From Streptomyces shenzhenensis (lineage in GTDB: Bacteria; Actinomycetota; Actinomycetes; Streptomycetales; Streptomycetaceae): a stretch of DNA of 64,000 nucleotides. Every line of letters begins with the position of its first letter. The first letter of the stretch is position 1. A program made the translations under genes and the position numbers. Positions 53,540 through 62,529 of the stretch are shown piece after piece. Under the pieces are notes generated by a model that saw only the letters and a list, made by a program, of their open reading frames with translations, made no database searches and was not told the DNA's origin. The stretch spans positions 248,001-312,000 of the forward strand of contig NZ_JAJONF010000005.1 of the NCBI RefSeq assembly GCF_021462265.1. Direction: 5' to 3'.

Positions 53540-54379
53540 GTGCTCGCTGCCTCTGTCATGGAAGAGCTCACCGAGTCCGAAATCACCGAACAGCTGGCTC
53601 GACTGGGAATCGAGTCCGGCGGCACTCTGATGGTGCATGCTTCGATGAGGTCTGTCGGAGGGGTCAAAGGCGGTGCGATCTCAGTTATGAATGCACTCAG
53701 GCGCTTACTGGGTCCGGACGGCACGCTCGTGGTTCCGGCTTTCACTTCAGACAACTCGGATACCTCATCAGCTCACCAGGAACAGATTCGTGGCCTGAGT
53801 GACGAGGCTCGCGTCACATTTCGCGAAAACATGCCACCCTTCGATCCGGCGACCACCCCATCCACCGGCATGGGTGTGCTGGCCGAGACGGTCCGATGCC
53901 ACGCGAACTCCATCCGCAGCGCCCATCCGCAGACGTCATTCGCTGCGCTGGGCGCCCAGGCCGCAAAGATCATCCAAGGTCACCACCTCGACTGTCACCT
54001 CGGTAAGCACTCTCCTCTTGCACGGTTGTACGACATGCGGGCGCAGGTGCTTCTGCTCGGTGTCGGTTTCGATCGCTGTACGGCATTCCATCTCGGCGAG
54101 TATCGCGTTACGGATCCGCCTCGTCGCACATACAGGTGTGTCATCCGCAAGGACGGAATGCGGCAATGGTGGGAATATGAGGACGTAGCCTTGGACGACA
54201 GTGACTTCGGCCGTATCGGAGAAGATTTTGAACGAGTGTCAGCGAGTGGAGCCGTGCGAAAAGGCCGGGTCGGCTCGGCGTCGTGCAGGCTGCTGAGTTT
54301 CGTTGACGCTGTTGACTATGCTCAAAGTTGGCTCTTGGAGCGTCGTGTGACGGGATATGGACGCGGTCCACGGTGCTGA
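53540..54379 (+). CDS. AAC(3)-family N-acetyltransferase
   Basis: A 279-aa enzyme. Family blocks are complete: LMVHASMRSVGGVKGGAISV, GTLVVPAFTSDNSD, PFDPATTPSTGMGVLAETVR, HPQTSFAALGAQA, HLGKHSPLARLYDMRAQVLL and GFDRCTAFHLGEYR, the substrate/CoA pocket with the catalytic His. Proteins of this fold acetylate the 3-amino group of aminoglycosides, or other amines in YokD/FrbF-type members. Third-position GC is visibly lower than in neighbours, and transposase debris adjoins it, suggesting acquisition. GTG 53540 has GGAGAG just upstream; ATG 53558 is an alternative. Resistance is possible, not shown. Confidence 0.88.
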   Translation: MLAASVMEELTESEITEQLARLGIESGGTLMVHASMRSVGGVKGGAISVMNALRRLLGPDGTLVVPAFTSDNSDTSSAHQEQIRGLSDEARVTFRENMPPFDPATTPSTGMGVLAETVRCHANSIRSAHPQTSFAALGAQAAKIIQGHHLDCHLGKHSPLARLYDMRAQVLLLGVGFDRCTAFHLGEYRVTDPPRRTYRCVIRKDGMRQWWEYEDVALDDSDFGRIGEDFERVSASGAVRKGRVGSASCRLLSFVDAVDYAQSWLLERRVTGYGRGPRC

Positions 54380-54476
54380 CAGCTCAACCAACGACTTGCT
54401 GCACGGTAGGCGGTGAGACGTCGAGCTCTCCGTGGTCCAGCGTGCCTCGGTCCCCGCTGGCCGGGCGCGGGCGATC

Positions 54477-54587
54477 TCACCGAGGCACGCGGCGAGGAAG
54501 CCCTGTGGTGGGCTGACTGGCGAGCCGGCCGGCCGGGAAGGCGCCGCTGTAGCAGCAGTCGAGGATCAGCACCTGTTGCCTGGACAT
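54477..54587 (-). pseudogene. Caspase-like protease fragment
   Basis: The minus frame reads SRQQVLILDCCYSGAFPAGR, the catalytic-Cys block of bacterial caspase/metacaspase (C14) proteins (ILDCCYSGAF). The His block and the rest of the domain are missing on both sides; the frame ends after about 17 more residues. Only the core of one motif survives. Confidence 0.6.
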
Positions 54588-54738
54588 GCGGGCGCTACCC
54601 CCCGATCCGCCATGGAACCGCTTGTCCCACGGCATGGCTGCCAGTGTGGCGAGTCGGACTGTTCTTGCGGGGCGGATCCCGGGAAGCCAACGCGCCCGGC
54701 GTGCGGCGGCGGCCGGATCGACCGCGTGCCTGAGCCGC

Positions 54739-55275
54739 TCAGGGCGCAGGCACCAGGCCGCGACGGGCGGCTGGCGCGGAGGGCTGCTCGCGGAGCCGGG
54801 GCCCGGCCGGTTCCGCGTCGGTGGTGCCGGCGTCCGCGTACGCCGGCCACGGCGAAGCCGGGGCCGAAGGCGACCGGCAGGCCCTCGGTGCCCGGGGCAG
54901 GCGGCAGGGCGTGGGTGCGGCGCGGGCGTCCGGCACCGCGTTCCCGCCGAGGTTGCCGTTCTTCCGCAGCGACTCGGAGAATCACGACGTCCATGTCCGC
55001 CGCGGTGAGTCCGCCGTTTTCCAGGGTGCGACGGGCTGCGTCGGCGGCCATGGGGGAGGCGTCACGGAAGGCGGCGTCCATGCGGCGTCACACCCCCGTT
55101 GCCGCCACGGCCTCGGCGAAGGACCGGGGGAAGTGGCGCTCCGCCACGCCGCATCCGTCGATGACCCGAAGGATCACCGCCAGTCGCGGTGGTGCCGATG
55201 CCGGGTGCGGACGGCCTCGCGGATCTCGGCCGTGGTGATCTTGTGGGCGGGCAGCACGATGTCGGCTCTTGGCGC
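54739..55275 (-). pseudogene. Type III polyketide synthase remnant
   Basis: Minus-strand segments in order: IVLPAHKITTAEIREAVRTR, then after a frame change LAVILRVIDGCGVAERHFPR and SFAEAVAATGV, then after a stop and shift AAFRDASPMAADAARRTLEN and GGLTAADMDVVI, matching the first about 110 residues of chalcone-synthase-like enzymes. The middle with the catalytic Cys, His and Asn is missing; VAFGPGFAVAG further on fits the C-terminus. Frameshifts and a large internal deletion. It is distinct from the gene at 31116. Confidence 0.65.
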
Positions 55276-55478
55276 CGTACGGCGGCGGCCGTCGATCGAA
55301 CAGCCTGCGTGGTGAGGCGGACTCCGACCCGGTGCAGAGCGGGGAAACATGGCGCCGGATCGTGCCGGACGGCCTGTGGGACATCGCGAGGCCGCCGGCC
55401 CCGTCCCGGGCGTCGGGGCAGGTGCTGGAGGTGCGACCGGCGCGGCGGGCCCGCGCCCGCGGCTTTAGGCTTCGCAGC

Positions 55479-56162
55479 GTGACGGATTCACCTCGCGCCG
55501 CCGGAACGCAGACGCTCGCTCGTGGCCTGCGCGTTCTGCAACTCGTCAGCATGGCCGCGGACGGCCTCAGCATCCAGGAAGTCGCCGCCCGGCTGGATGT
55601 CCACCGGTCCATCGCCTCGCGCCTGCTGTCCACGCTCGCGGAGTTCCACCTCGTCACCCGCGGCGGCGACGGCCGCTATCGCACCGGTGCCGGGCTCGCC
55701 GCCCTCGCCACGGGAATCCAGGCCACGCTGCGTTCGGCCGCGGAACCTGTCATGCACGACCTGGCGGCCGAACTCGGCGCCACCGTATCGCTGTTGGTGA
55801 TCGAGGGCAGCCAGGCGGTCGCGCTGTCAGTGGTCGAGCCGCCCGGTGCGGCGTACGTGTTGAGCTTCAAGACCGGCAGCCGCCATCCCCTCGCCCGGGG
55901 CTCCGCCGGTGTCGCGCTGCTGGCCGCCCAGTCGGCCTCGCCCGGGGAGGCCGCGAACGTCACCGAGGCGCGTGAACGGGGCTTCGCGTCGACCTTCGGC
56001 GAGGTCGAACCCGGGGCGTACGGGGTGGCAGCCCCGATCTCGGTCGAGGGCCTTCCGCCCGCCTGCCTGAATCTCATCACGTACCGCCCCGAGATCGCCG
56101 AGGGGGCCGGGCCGGCGCTCCTGGCGGCGGCCGCACGGGTGCGCGCCCACTTCCTCGGCTGA
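55479..56162 (+). CDS. IclR-family regulator of the aromatic acid cluster
   Basis: A 227-aa IclR protein. HTH at about 10-65: TLARGLRVLQLVSMAADGLS then IQEVAARLDVHRSIASRLLS; the effector domain (75-225) has VMHDLAAELGATVSLLVIEG and GAYGVAAPISVEGLPPACLN. GTG 55479 starts the core; TAGGCT at 55466-55471 is 7 nt upstream, so the mRNA may be leaderless. It is 137 bp ahead of mhpC-like and oriented the same way. It likely senses the aromatic acid or ring-cleavage product, as MhpR does. Confidence 0.88.
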   Translation: MTDSPRAAGTQTLARGLRVLQLVSMAADGLSIQEVAARLDVHRSIASRLLSTLAEFHLVTRGGDGRYRTGAGLAALATGIQATLRSAAEPVMHDLAAELGATVSLLVIEGSQAVALSVVEPPGAAYVLSFKTGSRHPLARGSAGVALLAAQSASPGEAANVTEARERGFASTFGEVEPGAYGVAAPISVEGLPPACLNLITYRPEIAEGAGPALLAAAARVRAHFLG

Positions 56163-56229
56163 GGCCCGTCCGGCTCGCGACGGCTCCGGCCGGCCTCGGC
56201 CGACTGTTGACATACCCCCCTGTCTGAGC

Positions 56230-56282
56230 GTTCCATGAAGTTCTCCGTGCAATTATCAAGCGTTAGCGTGCATATAGTGCAC
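56230..56282 (+). promoter_or_regulatory. Promoter/operator of the first aromatic acid operon
   Basis: GTGCATATAGTGCAC (56268-56282) is a 15-bp inverted repeat, and its middle TATAGT (56273-56278) is a good -10 hexamer. GTTCCATG at 56230-56237 is identical to the left half of the dyad before mhpD-like (60670-60686). No clear -35 lies 17 bp upstream, consistent with an activator-dependent promoter. Confidence 0.6.
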
Positions 56283-56299
56283 AAGAAGGTGTGCAGGTC

Positions 56300-57160
56300 A
56301 TGTCCCTCAGCAAAGAAGCCGCATCCCGCGACATCGCCCTCCCGTCCGGCCTTCGGATGCGCTACTACGAGGCCGGCCGGACCGGCGCCACGCCGGTCGT
56401 GCTCCTGCACGGCTCGGGCCCCGGCGCCACGGGCTGGTCGAACTTCGCGGGCAACATCGACGCGATCGCCGGCGCCGGCTTCCACGTTCTTGCCCCGGAC
56501 ATGCCCGGCTGGGGCGACTCCGACGCTCAGGCGACCAGGGACATGGACCACGACGCGACCCTCGTGGAGTTCCTGGACGCGCTGGGGCTCCCGACGGCGG
56601 CCCTGGTCGGCAACTCGATGGGTGCGCACACCGCCATCCGATTCGCCACGCTGCACCCCGCGCGCCTCACCCATCTCGTGACGATGGGGGCGTCGCTCGG
56701 GCGCGGTCCCGCTTCCCTCTTCGGAGCGGGCGACGGCCCGAGCGAGGGACTGAAGGTCCTCGTCAAGGCGTACAAGGATGCGAGTCCGGAGAACATGAAG
56801 GCGCTCGTAGAGATCATGACCTTCGACAAGGAGCGGTTCGCGACACCGGAGCTGACCCGGGCCCGTTCCGAGGCCGCGCTGGCCCGCCCCGACCACCTGC
56901 GCAACTACGTCGAGGGCCTCGCCCACGGGGCCCCGATCCCGGTCCGGGTGGACCGTGACGCCATCCCTGGCATCCAGACGCCGACCCTGCTGATCCACGG
57001 CAAGGACGACCGGGTCCTGCACTACGAGATCAGTCTCTGGCTGCTGGCCAACATCCCCAACTCCCGGCTGGTGCTGCTCAACCGCTGCGGTCACTGGGCG
57101 ATGATCGAGCACGCCGAGGAGTTCAACCGGCTTGTCGTCGACTTCCTGACGCACAACTGA
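56300..57160 (+). CDS. mhpC: 2-hydroxy-6-oxonona-2,4-dienedioate hydrolase
   Basis: A 286-aa alpha/beta hydrolase that cleaves the C-C bond of the ring-fission product. Oxyanion region LLHGSGPGATGWSNF (the GSGPGA signature of meta-cleavage hydrolases), nucleophile Ser106 in VGNSMGAHTAIRFA, Asp in IHGKDDRVLHYEIS and His in NRCGHWAMIEHAEEF. The length is normal. ATG 56300 is preceded by AAGG and GCAGG. First gene of the unit mhpC-mhpA-mhpB, 13 bp before the next gene. Products would be a dienoate and a dicarboxylic acid such as succinate. Confidence 0.92.
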   Translation: MSLSKEAASRDIALPSGLRMRYYEAGRTGATPVVLLHGSGPGATGWSNFAGNIDAIAGAGFHVLAPDMPGWGDSDAQATRDMDHDATLVEFLDALGLPTAALVGNSMGAHTAIRFATLHPARLTHLVTMGASLGRGPASLFGAGDGPSEGLKVLVKAYKDASPENMKALVEIMTFDKERFATPELTRARSEAALARPDHLRNYVEGLAHGAPIPVRVDRDAIPGIQTPTLLIHGKDDRVLHYEISLWLLANIPNSRLVLLNRCGHWAMIEHAEEFNRLVVDFLTHN

Positions 57161-57173
57161 TCCGGGCACCGCC

Positions 57174-58880
57174 ATGAACACTTACGACACCGACGTCGTC
57201 GTCATCGGAGCGGGGCCGGTCGGCCTCACGCTCGCGAACCTGCTCGGGGCACGCGGCCAGGCGGCCACCGTGCTGGAGGCCCGCCACGAACTCATCGACT
57301 ACCCTCGGGGCGTGGGGCTCGACGACGAGTCGATCCGCACACTGGTCACAGCGGGGCTGTGGGAGAAGGTGCGGCCCTTCACCGTCCCCCACCACGTGGT
57401 GCGCCTCGTGAACGGCCGGGGACAAGTGCTGGCCACCAACGACCCGCACACGCAGGAATTCGGCCACCCTCGAAAGCACGGCTTCATCCAGCCGCTCGTC
57501 GACAGGGAACTCGCCACCGGACTCGCCCGCTTCCCGAAGACCGCGCTCCACTACGGGCACCGGGTCGTCGGCATCGAGGACCACGGTGACCGTGTCGTGG
57601 TCGGCGCCGAACGGCTGGACCCGGACGGCAACGCCGTCGAGACCGTCTCTTTCACCGCCCGTTATGCCGTCGGATGCGAGGGCGGCGGTTCCTTCACCCG
57701 CAAGTGGATGGGCGTGGGGTTCGAGGGCAGATCGCCCTCCACCCGCTGGGTGGTCATCGACGTCGAGAACGACCCCGTCGGCACCCCGTCCGTCTACCTC
57801 GGCGCCGACCCGCGCCGGCCGTACGTGTCGATCGGTCTTCCCCAGGGCGTCCGGCGCTGGGAGTTCATGCTCCACGACGACGAGCCCACCGAACTGGCCG
57901 ACGACCCCGCGTTCATGCGTTCCCTGCTCGCCCGGCATGTGCCCGACCCGGCCGCGCTGAACATCATCAACCAGCGGACCTTCACTCATCACGGCCGGGT
58001 GGCCACCGACTTCCGCAAGGGCCGCGTCTTCATCGCGGGAGACGCCGCCCACCTGATGCCGGTCTGGCTCGGCCAGGGCTGGAACTCCGGTATCCGTGAC
58101 GCGACCAACCTGGCCTGGAAGCTCACCGCCGTCCTGCGGGGCGAAGCCGGCGAGTCCCTCCTCGACACCTACACCGCGGAGCGTCGCAAGCACGCCTCCG
58201 ACATGATCGACGTGAACATGGCGGCCGGTACCGTGATGAAGATGGGCCACCTCGGAGGCCGGCTCCGGGACGTGTCCGCCGCCGCGCTCAACCTCGTACC
58301 GAAGTGGAAGTCGTACTTCACCGAACTGCGCTTCAAGCCCATGCCGCGCTACGCCACGGGCGTGGTGGTCGATCAGGTGACGCTGACAGCCGGCAGAGCG
58401 GACGCCGGATTCAGGCGTGGCCGACTGGCACCCTTCACCGACTCCGCGGGCGGCACCTCGCCGGTCGGGCTGCAGTTCATCCAGCCGCGGGTCTCCACCG
58501 CGGACGCGGCGGACATCCTGCTCGACGAGGTCATCGGCGACTGGTGGACGCTCGCGACCTGGGGCACCGACCCGACGGCGTACCTCTCCGCGGCCGACCT
58601 CGACCTGGTCCGCCGCCATCGCGTCAGGCTCGTCTCCTTCATGCCCGAGCCGCAGCGTGCCTGGGCGGAGAAACGCCACGCCGATTCCCCGGCGCCGGTC
58701 ACCGTGGTGGGAGACCTCACCGGGGCCCTCAAGGACTGGTTCGACCTGCGCGCCTGTGGCCTGGTCATCCTGCGCCCCGACCGTTTCGTGGCGGCCGCGT
58801 CCCTCGCCGCCCAGGCCCCACGAGCCCTTGCCGCAGTCGCCACCGCGGCATCCCTCACCCGGGAAGGAGACCGAGGATGA
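57174..58880 (+). CDS. mhpA: 3-(3-hydroxyphenyl)propionate hydroxylase
   Basis: A 568-aa FAD-dependent aromatic hydroxylase. GxGxxG motif VVVIGAGPVGLTLANLLGAR; DG-type motif VGCEGGGSFTRKWMG, here with Glu-Gly in place of the usual Asp-Gly; GD motif GRVFIAGDAAHLMPVWLGQG. The MhpA-type C-terminal thioredoxin-like domain follows from about 420. NADH-dependent ortho-hydroxylation to 2,3-dihydroxyphenylpropionate. Start ATG 57174; the stop overlaps the next ATG (ATGA). Other 3-hydroxylated aromatic acids could be the true substrate. Confidence 0.9.
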   Translation: MNTYDTDVVVIGAGPVGLTLANLLGARGQAATVLEARHELIDYPRGVGLDDESIRTLVTAGLWEKVRPFTVPHHVVRLVNGRGQVLATNDPHTQEFGHPRKHGFIQPLVDRELATGLARFPKTALHYGHRVVGIEDHGDRVVVGAERLDPDGNAVETVSFTARYAVGCEGGGSFTRKWMGVGFEGRSPSTRWVVIDVENDPVGTPSVYLGADPRRPYVSIGLPQGVRRWEFMLHDDEPTELADDPAFMRSLLARHVPDPAALNIINQRTFTHHGRVATDFRKGRVFIAGDAAHLMPVWLGQGWNSGIRDATNLAWKLTAVLRGEAGESLLDTYTAERRKHASDMIDVNMAAGTVMKMGHLGGRLRDVSAAALNLVPKWKSYFTELRFKPMPRYATGVVVDQVTLTAGRADAGFRRGRLAPFTDSAGGTSPVGLQFIQPRVSTADAADILLDEVIGDWWTLATWGTDPTAYLSAADLDLVRRHRVRLVSFMPEPQRAWAEKRHADSPAPVTVVGDLTGALKDWFDLRACGLVILRPDRFVAAASLAAQAPRALAAVATAASLTREGDRG

Positions 58881-59821
58881 GTCTCTCCCTCGTCACCATG
58901 TCGCACAGCCCGCTGCTCGATTTCGCCGATCCGCCCGCGGAGGTGGCCGACGCTGTCGAGGCCGCGTTCGACCAGGCGCGGGCGTTCGTACGCGACTACG
59001 AGCCGACCCTCGTGGTGTCGTTCGCCCCCGACCACTACAACGGGTTCTTCCACGATCTGATGCCACCGTTCTGCGTCGGCTGTGCGGCGGTCGGAGTCGG
59101 CGACTACGGCACCGCCGAAGGCCCCCTCGACGTGCCGGCCGAACGGGCGGAGGACCTGGCTCGGTGGCTGGCCGATCACGACCTGGACGTCGCCGTCTCG
59201 CGCCGCATGGAGGTGGACCACGGGGCGGTCCAGCCGCTGGAGATCCTCTTCGGAGGCATCGACGCCGTTCCCACCATTCCCGTCTTCGTCAACGGTGTCG
59301 CTCAGCCGTTCGTGCCCATGCGCCGCGTCCGCCGGCTCGGTGAGGCGATCGGCGCGTTCCTGGCGGGTCTGCCCGACGAGCGGGTCCTCGTCGTCGGCTC
59401 CGGTGGCCTCTCCCACGATCCGCCGGTGCCCCAGTGGGCCACCGCCGACGACACCGCCCGCGCGATGCTCCTCAACGGCAGGCACCCCACGGCCGCGGCC
59501 CGCGATCTGCGCCAGCAGCGCGTCATCGACACCGCGAAGGCCTTCGCGGCGGGCACCGCCACGATCCAGGACCTCAACCCCGCGTGGGACCGGGCGCTGA
59601 TGGCCGTCCTCGCCTCCGGCGACCTGTCCCCGATCGACGCCATGACCCCCGCGCGGATGGCCGAGGAGGCCGGCAACTCCGCGCACGAGGTACGCACCTG
59701 GGTCGCCGCCTTCGCGGCTCTCGGCGCCGCGGGCCCCTACGACGTGACGTACTCCTTCTACCGTCCGATCAAGGAGTACATCGCCGGATTCGGTGTGATG
59801 ACGGCGCGCTCGTCATCCTGA
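58877..59821 (+). CDS. mhpB: 2,3-dihydroxyphenylpropionate 1,2-dioxygenase
   Basis: A 314-aa extradiol dioxygenase of the LigB (type II) superfamily: LVTMSHSPLLDF with the first iron-ligand His, then FAPDHYNGFFHDLMPPFCVG, EVDHGAVQPLEILFGG and SGGLSHDPPVPQW, where the catalytic His residues lie. These are the MhpB signature segments. It needs Fe(II) and opens the catechol ring next to the hydroxyls. ATG 58877 overlaps the mhpA stop by four bases with GAGG just upstream. Last gene of the first unit; the divergent/convergent regulator gene follows. Confidence 0.93.
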   Translation: MSLSLVTMSHSPLLDFADPPAEVADAVEAAFDQARAFVRDYEPTLVVSFAPDHYNGFFHDLMPPFCVGCAAVGVGDYGTAEGPLDVPAERAEDLARWLADHDLDVAVSRRMEVDHGAVQPLEILFGGIDAVPTIPVFVNGVAQPFVPMRRVRRLGEAIGAFLAGLPDERVLVVGSGGLSHDPPVPQWATADDTARAMLLNGRHPTAAARDLRQQRVIDTAKAFAAGTATIQDLNPAWDRALMAVLASGDLSPIDAMTPARMAEEAGNSAHEVRTWVAAFAALGAAGPYDVTYSFYRPIKEYIAGFGVMTARSSS

Positions 59822-59882
59822 CCCGACAGCACCGAGCAGGCCGCGGCGCCGGGCCCGCGGGGCGGGTCGCGCCGAGGCACCG

Positions 59883-60629
59883 TCAGCGAAGTGCCCGGGT
59901 CAGACCCAGCGCCGCGGTGCGCACCGCGGTGCCGAGCTGTGCCGGGTACCAGCGAGCCACCGGAACGGCCACCGAGACGGCGGCGACCACCGTGCCGTCC
60001 GCGGCGAAGACGGGGGACGCCACGCAGTTCACGCCGACCACCGCTTCCTGCTCCTCGTAGGCCAGGCCCGCCAGCCGGGCCTGGTCCAGCAGCACGCGCA
60101 GCCGGACGGGATCGGTCACCGAGTGCGGAGTGAGACGGGGCAGCGGGCCGGCCAGCAGGTCCTCGGTCGCCGCGCGCGGGGAGAACGCGAGCAGCGCCTT
60201 CCCCACACCGGTGCAGCTCAGGGGCAGGGAGCCACCCACCCGGGAGGGCAGGGGGAGCTTCTCGTGGCCGTGGATGCGTTCCAGGTAGACCACGGACCGG
60301 TCCTCGCGGACGCCCAGGTGGACTGTCTCCCGGGTCGCCTCGTACAGGTCCTGCAGGAACGGCAGCGCGACCTCCCGCAGATCCCGGCGGCGCGGCACCA
60401 GACCGCCGAGATCGAAGAGCAGACCGCCGAGCTGGTACTCCTGCCCGACACGCTCCAGCAGCCCCAGGCGCACCAGGTCGGCGGCGAGCCGGTGCACGGT
60501 GCTCTTGGCCAGTCCGGTGCCGGCGGCCAGCTCGGACAGACGTCGCCTGCCGCCCTCGGGGCGGAAGCAGTCCAACAGCCCCACGGCCCTGTCGAGCATG
60601 CTGCCCTGCACCGAGTCGTTCCTTGTCAC
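59883..60629 (-). CDS. Second IclR-family regulator
   Basis: A 248-aa IclR protein. [23 protein letters not shown] then [20 protein letters not shown]; effector domain with [20 protein letters not shown] and [39 protein letters not shown], typical of PcaR/PobR/KdgR-like members. GTG 60629 starts the frame. It is divergent from mhpD-like; the dyad GTTCC/GGAAC between them is the likely site. It is unrelated in sequence detail to the other IclR at 55479, so the cluster has two sensors. Confidence 0.92.
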   Translation of the reverse strand: MTRNDSVQGSMLDRAVGLLDCFRPEGGRRRLSELAAGTGLAKSTVHRLAADLVRLGLLERVGQEYQLGGLLFDLGGLVPRRRDLREVALPFLQDLYEATRETVHLGVREDRSVVYLERIHGHEKLPLPSRVGGSLPLSCTGVGKALLAFSPRAATEDLLAGPLPRLTPHSVTDPVRLRVLLDQARLAGLAYEEQEAVVGVNCVASPVFAADGTVVAAVSVAVPVARWYPAQLGTAVRTAALGLTRALR

Positions 60630-60669
60630 GTCCCCAGCCTGACACGGAAGGGCTGGTCCAGGCCCGTAT

Positions 60670-60720
60670 GTTCCATGTGGCGGAACGTTTCTTGGCCTGC
60701 GGTGGCCCACCGTCTATACC
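60670..60720 (+). promoter_or_regulatory. Promoter and IclR operator of the second aromatic operon
   Basis: Inverted repeat GTTCC...GGAAC (60670-60686) directly precedes TTGGCC (60692-60697), which is 17 bp from TATACC (60715-60720). The operator upstream of the -35 suggests activation of the mhpD unit; the divergent regulator gene would be covered at the same time. Confidence 0.65.
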
Positions 60721-60784
60721 TGCCTCATCGAACCACCCCCTCCTTCCCCGACCCCAGCCCCCATCCCCCCGGAGGTTGTCCGCC

Positions 60785-61585
60785 ATGAACACCCCCGCGG
60801 TCCGCGAGGCCGCCGACCTGCTGGCCGAGGCCGAGCGGTCCGGCACGCCGGTACCGCCGGTGCGCGACCGGCTTCCCGTCCACGACGTCGACGCGGCGTA
60901 CGCGGTGCAGCGACGCAACGTGCAGCGGAAGCTGGCCGCCGGCCGCCGGATCGTCGGACGCAAGATCGGCCTGACCTCTCCCGCCGTCCAGGCACAACTG
61001 GGCGTGGACCAGCCCGACTTCGGCGCCCTGCTGTCGGACATGGCCGTACCGGACAACGGCAGCGTCCCCGCCGGCCGGCTGCTCCAGCCGAAGGTGGAGG
61101 CGGAGGTCGCGCTGGTGCTCGGCACCGACCTGGACCTCACGGAGCCCAACGTCGCGGACATCATCCGTGCCACCGAATTCGCCCTGCCCGCCCTGGAGAT
61201 CGTCGACAGCCGGATCGCCGACTGGGACATCACCTTCACCGACACCGTCGCCGACAACGCCTCCAGCGGACTCTTCGTCCTCGGCACCACCCCCGTGCCG
61301 CTGACCGCCGTCGACCTGCGGCAGGTGACCATGACGCTGCTGCGCGGCGAGGAGAACGTCTCCTCGGGCACCGGCGCCGACTGCCTGGACGGCCCCCTCA
61401 ACGCCGCGGTGTGGCTGGCCGCGACGCTGGCCGAGATGGGCGACGCGCTCAAGGCGGGCGACGTGATCCTCACCGGGGCGCTCGGGCCGATGGTCCCGGC
61501 CGCTCCCGGGGACCGGTTCGAGGCCCACATCTCAGGACTCGGCTCCGTCCGCGTCCGTTTCGCCCCCGAAGGAGCTGCCCAGTGA
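60785..61585 (+). CDS. mhpD: 2-oxopent-4-enoate (2-hydroxypentadienoate) hydratase
   Basis: A 266-aa hydratase of the fumarylacetoacetase-like fold: [20 protein letters not shown], then [30 protein letters not shown] with metal-binding Glu residues, and [20 protein letters not shown]. It hydrates the dienoate made by MhpC to 4-hydroxy-2-oxovalerate. ATG 60785 has GGAGG at 60771-60775; the longer frame upstream lacks homology. Its stop overlaps the next GTG (GTGA). Confidence 0.93.
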   Translation: MNTPAVREAADLLAEAERSGTPVPPVRDRLPVHDVDAAYAVQRRNVQRKLAAGRRIVGRKIGLTSPAVQAQLGVDQPDFGALLSDMAVPDNGSVPAGRLLQPKVEAEVALVLGTDLDLTEPNVADIIRATEFALPALEIVDSRIADWDITFTDTVADNASSGLFVLGTTPVPLTAVDLRQVTMTLLRGEENVSSGTGADCLDGPLNAAVWLAATLAEMGDALKAGDVILTGALGPMVPAAPGDRFEAHISGLGSVRVRFAPEGAAQ

Positions 61586-62529
61586 CCACCAAAGTCGCCG
61601 TCATCGGCTCCGGCAACATCGGCACCGACCTCATGATCAAGGTGCTGCGGCTGTCGGAGACCCTGCAGATCGTCGCCATGGCCGGCATCGACCCGGCGTC
61701 GGACGGCCTGGCGCGCGCCCGGCGCCTCAAGATCGCCACTACGCACGAGGGGATCGACGGGCTCGTCAGGATGCCCGAGTTCGAGGATGTGGAGATCGTC
61801 TTCGACGCGACCTCCGCCGGTGCCCACCGGCGCCACGAGGAGGTCCTCCGCCCGCTGGGCCGCACCCTGATCGACCTCACCCCGGCGGCCGTCGGTCCCT
61901 ATGTGGTCCCCCCGGTCAACGGCACCGAACACCTCTCCGCACCCAACGTCAACATGGTCACCTGCGGAGGCCAGGCCACCATTCCGATCGTCGCCGCCGT
62001 CAGCTCGGTCACCCCGGTCCACTACGGCGAGATCGTCGCGTCGATCTCCTCCCGGTCGGCGGGCCCCGGCACCCGCGCCAACATCGACGAGTTCACCGAG
62101 ACCACCTCGGCCGCCATCGAGAAGGTCGGCGGCGCGGCCCGCGGCAAGGCCATCATCGTCCTCAACCCGGCCGAGCCTCCGCTGATCATGCGGGACACGG
62201 TCTACTGCCTCGTCTCCGACTGCGACACGGCCAAGGTGCGCGAGGCCGTTCTCGCCATGGAACGCACGGTCCGGGAGTACGTGCCGGGCTACCGGCTCAA
62301 GCAGGATGTGCAGTTCGACCAGGTGCCGGCCGACGACCCCCAGCGCGGCCTGCTCCCGGAGAGCGAGCGCGACGCCACGGCCTGGAAGGTCTCCGTCTTC
62401 CTGGAAGTGGAGGGGGCCGCTCACTACCTGCCCGCCTACGCAGGCAACCTCGACATCATGACCTCCGCCGCGCTGCGCACCGCGGAGCGCATCGCGGCCC
62501 ACCACAAGCAGGAGGTGCAGGCCAAGTGA
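61582..62529 (+). CDS. mhpF: Acetaldehyde dehydrogenase (acylating)
   Basis: A 315-aa enzyme making acetyl-CoA from acetaldehyde, CoA and NAD. N-terminal Rossmann motif [20 protein letters not shown]; the catalytic Cys is in [35 protein letters not shown] and a C-terminal [20 protein letters not shown] are characteristic. It forms a channelling complex with MhpE. GTG 61582 overlaps the mhpD stop, and its own stop overlaps the mhpE start, so the three are tightly coupled. Confidence 0.95.
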   Translation: MTTKVAVIGSGNIGTDLMIKVLRLSETLQIVAMAGIDPASDGLARARRLKIATTHEGIDGLVRMPEFEDVEIVFDATSAGAHRRHEEVLRPLGRTLIDLTPAAVGPYVVPPVNGTEHLSAPNVNMVTCGGQATIPIVAAVSSVTPVHYGEIVASISSRSAGPGTRANIDEFTETTSAAIEKVGGAARGKAIIVLNPAEPPLIMRDTVYCLVSDCDTAKVREAVLAMERTVREYVPGYRLKQDVQFDQVPADDPQRGLLPESERDATAWKVSVFLEVEGAAHYLPAYAGNLDIMTSAALRTAERIAAHHKQEVQAK

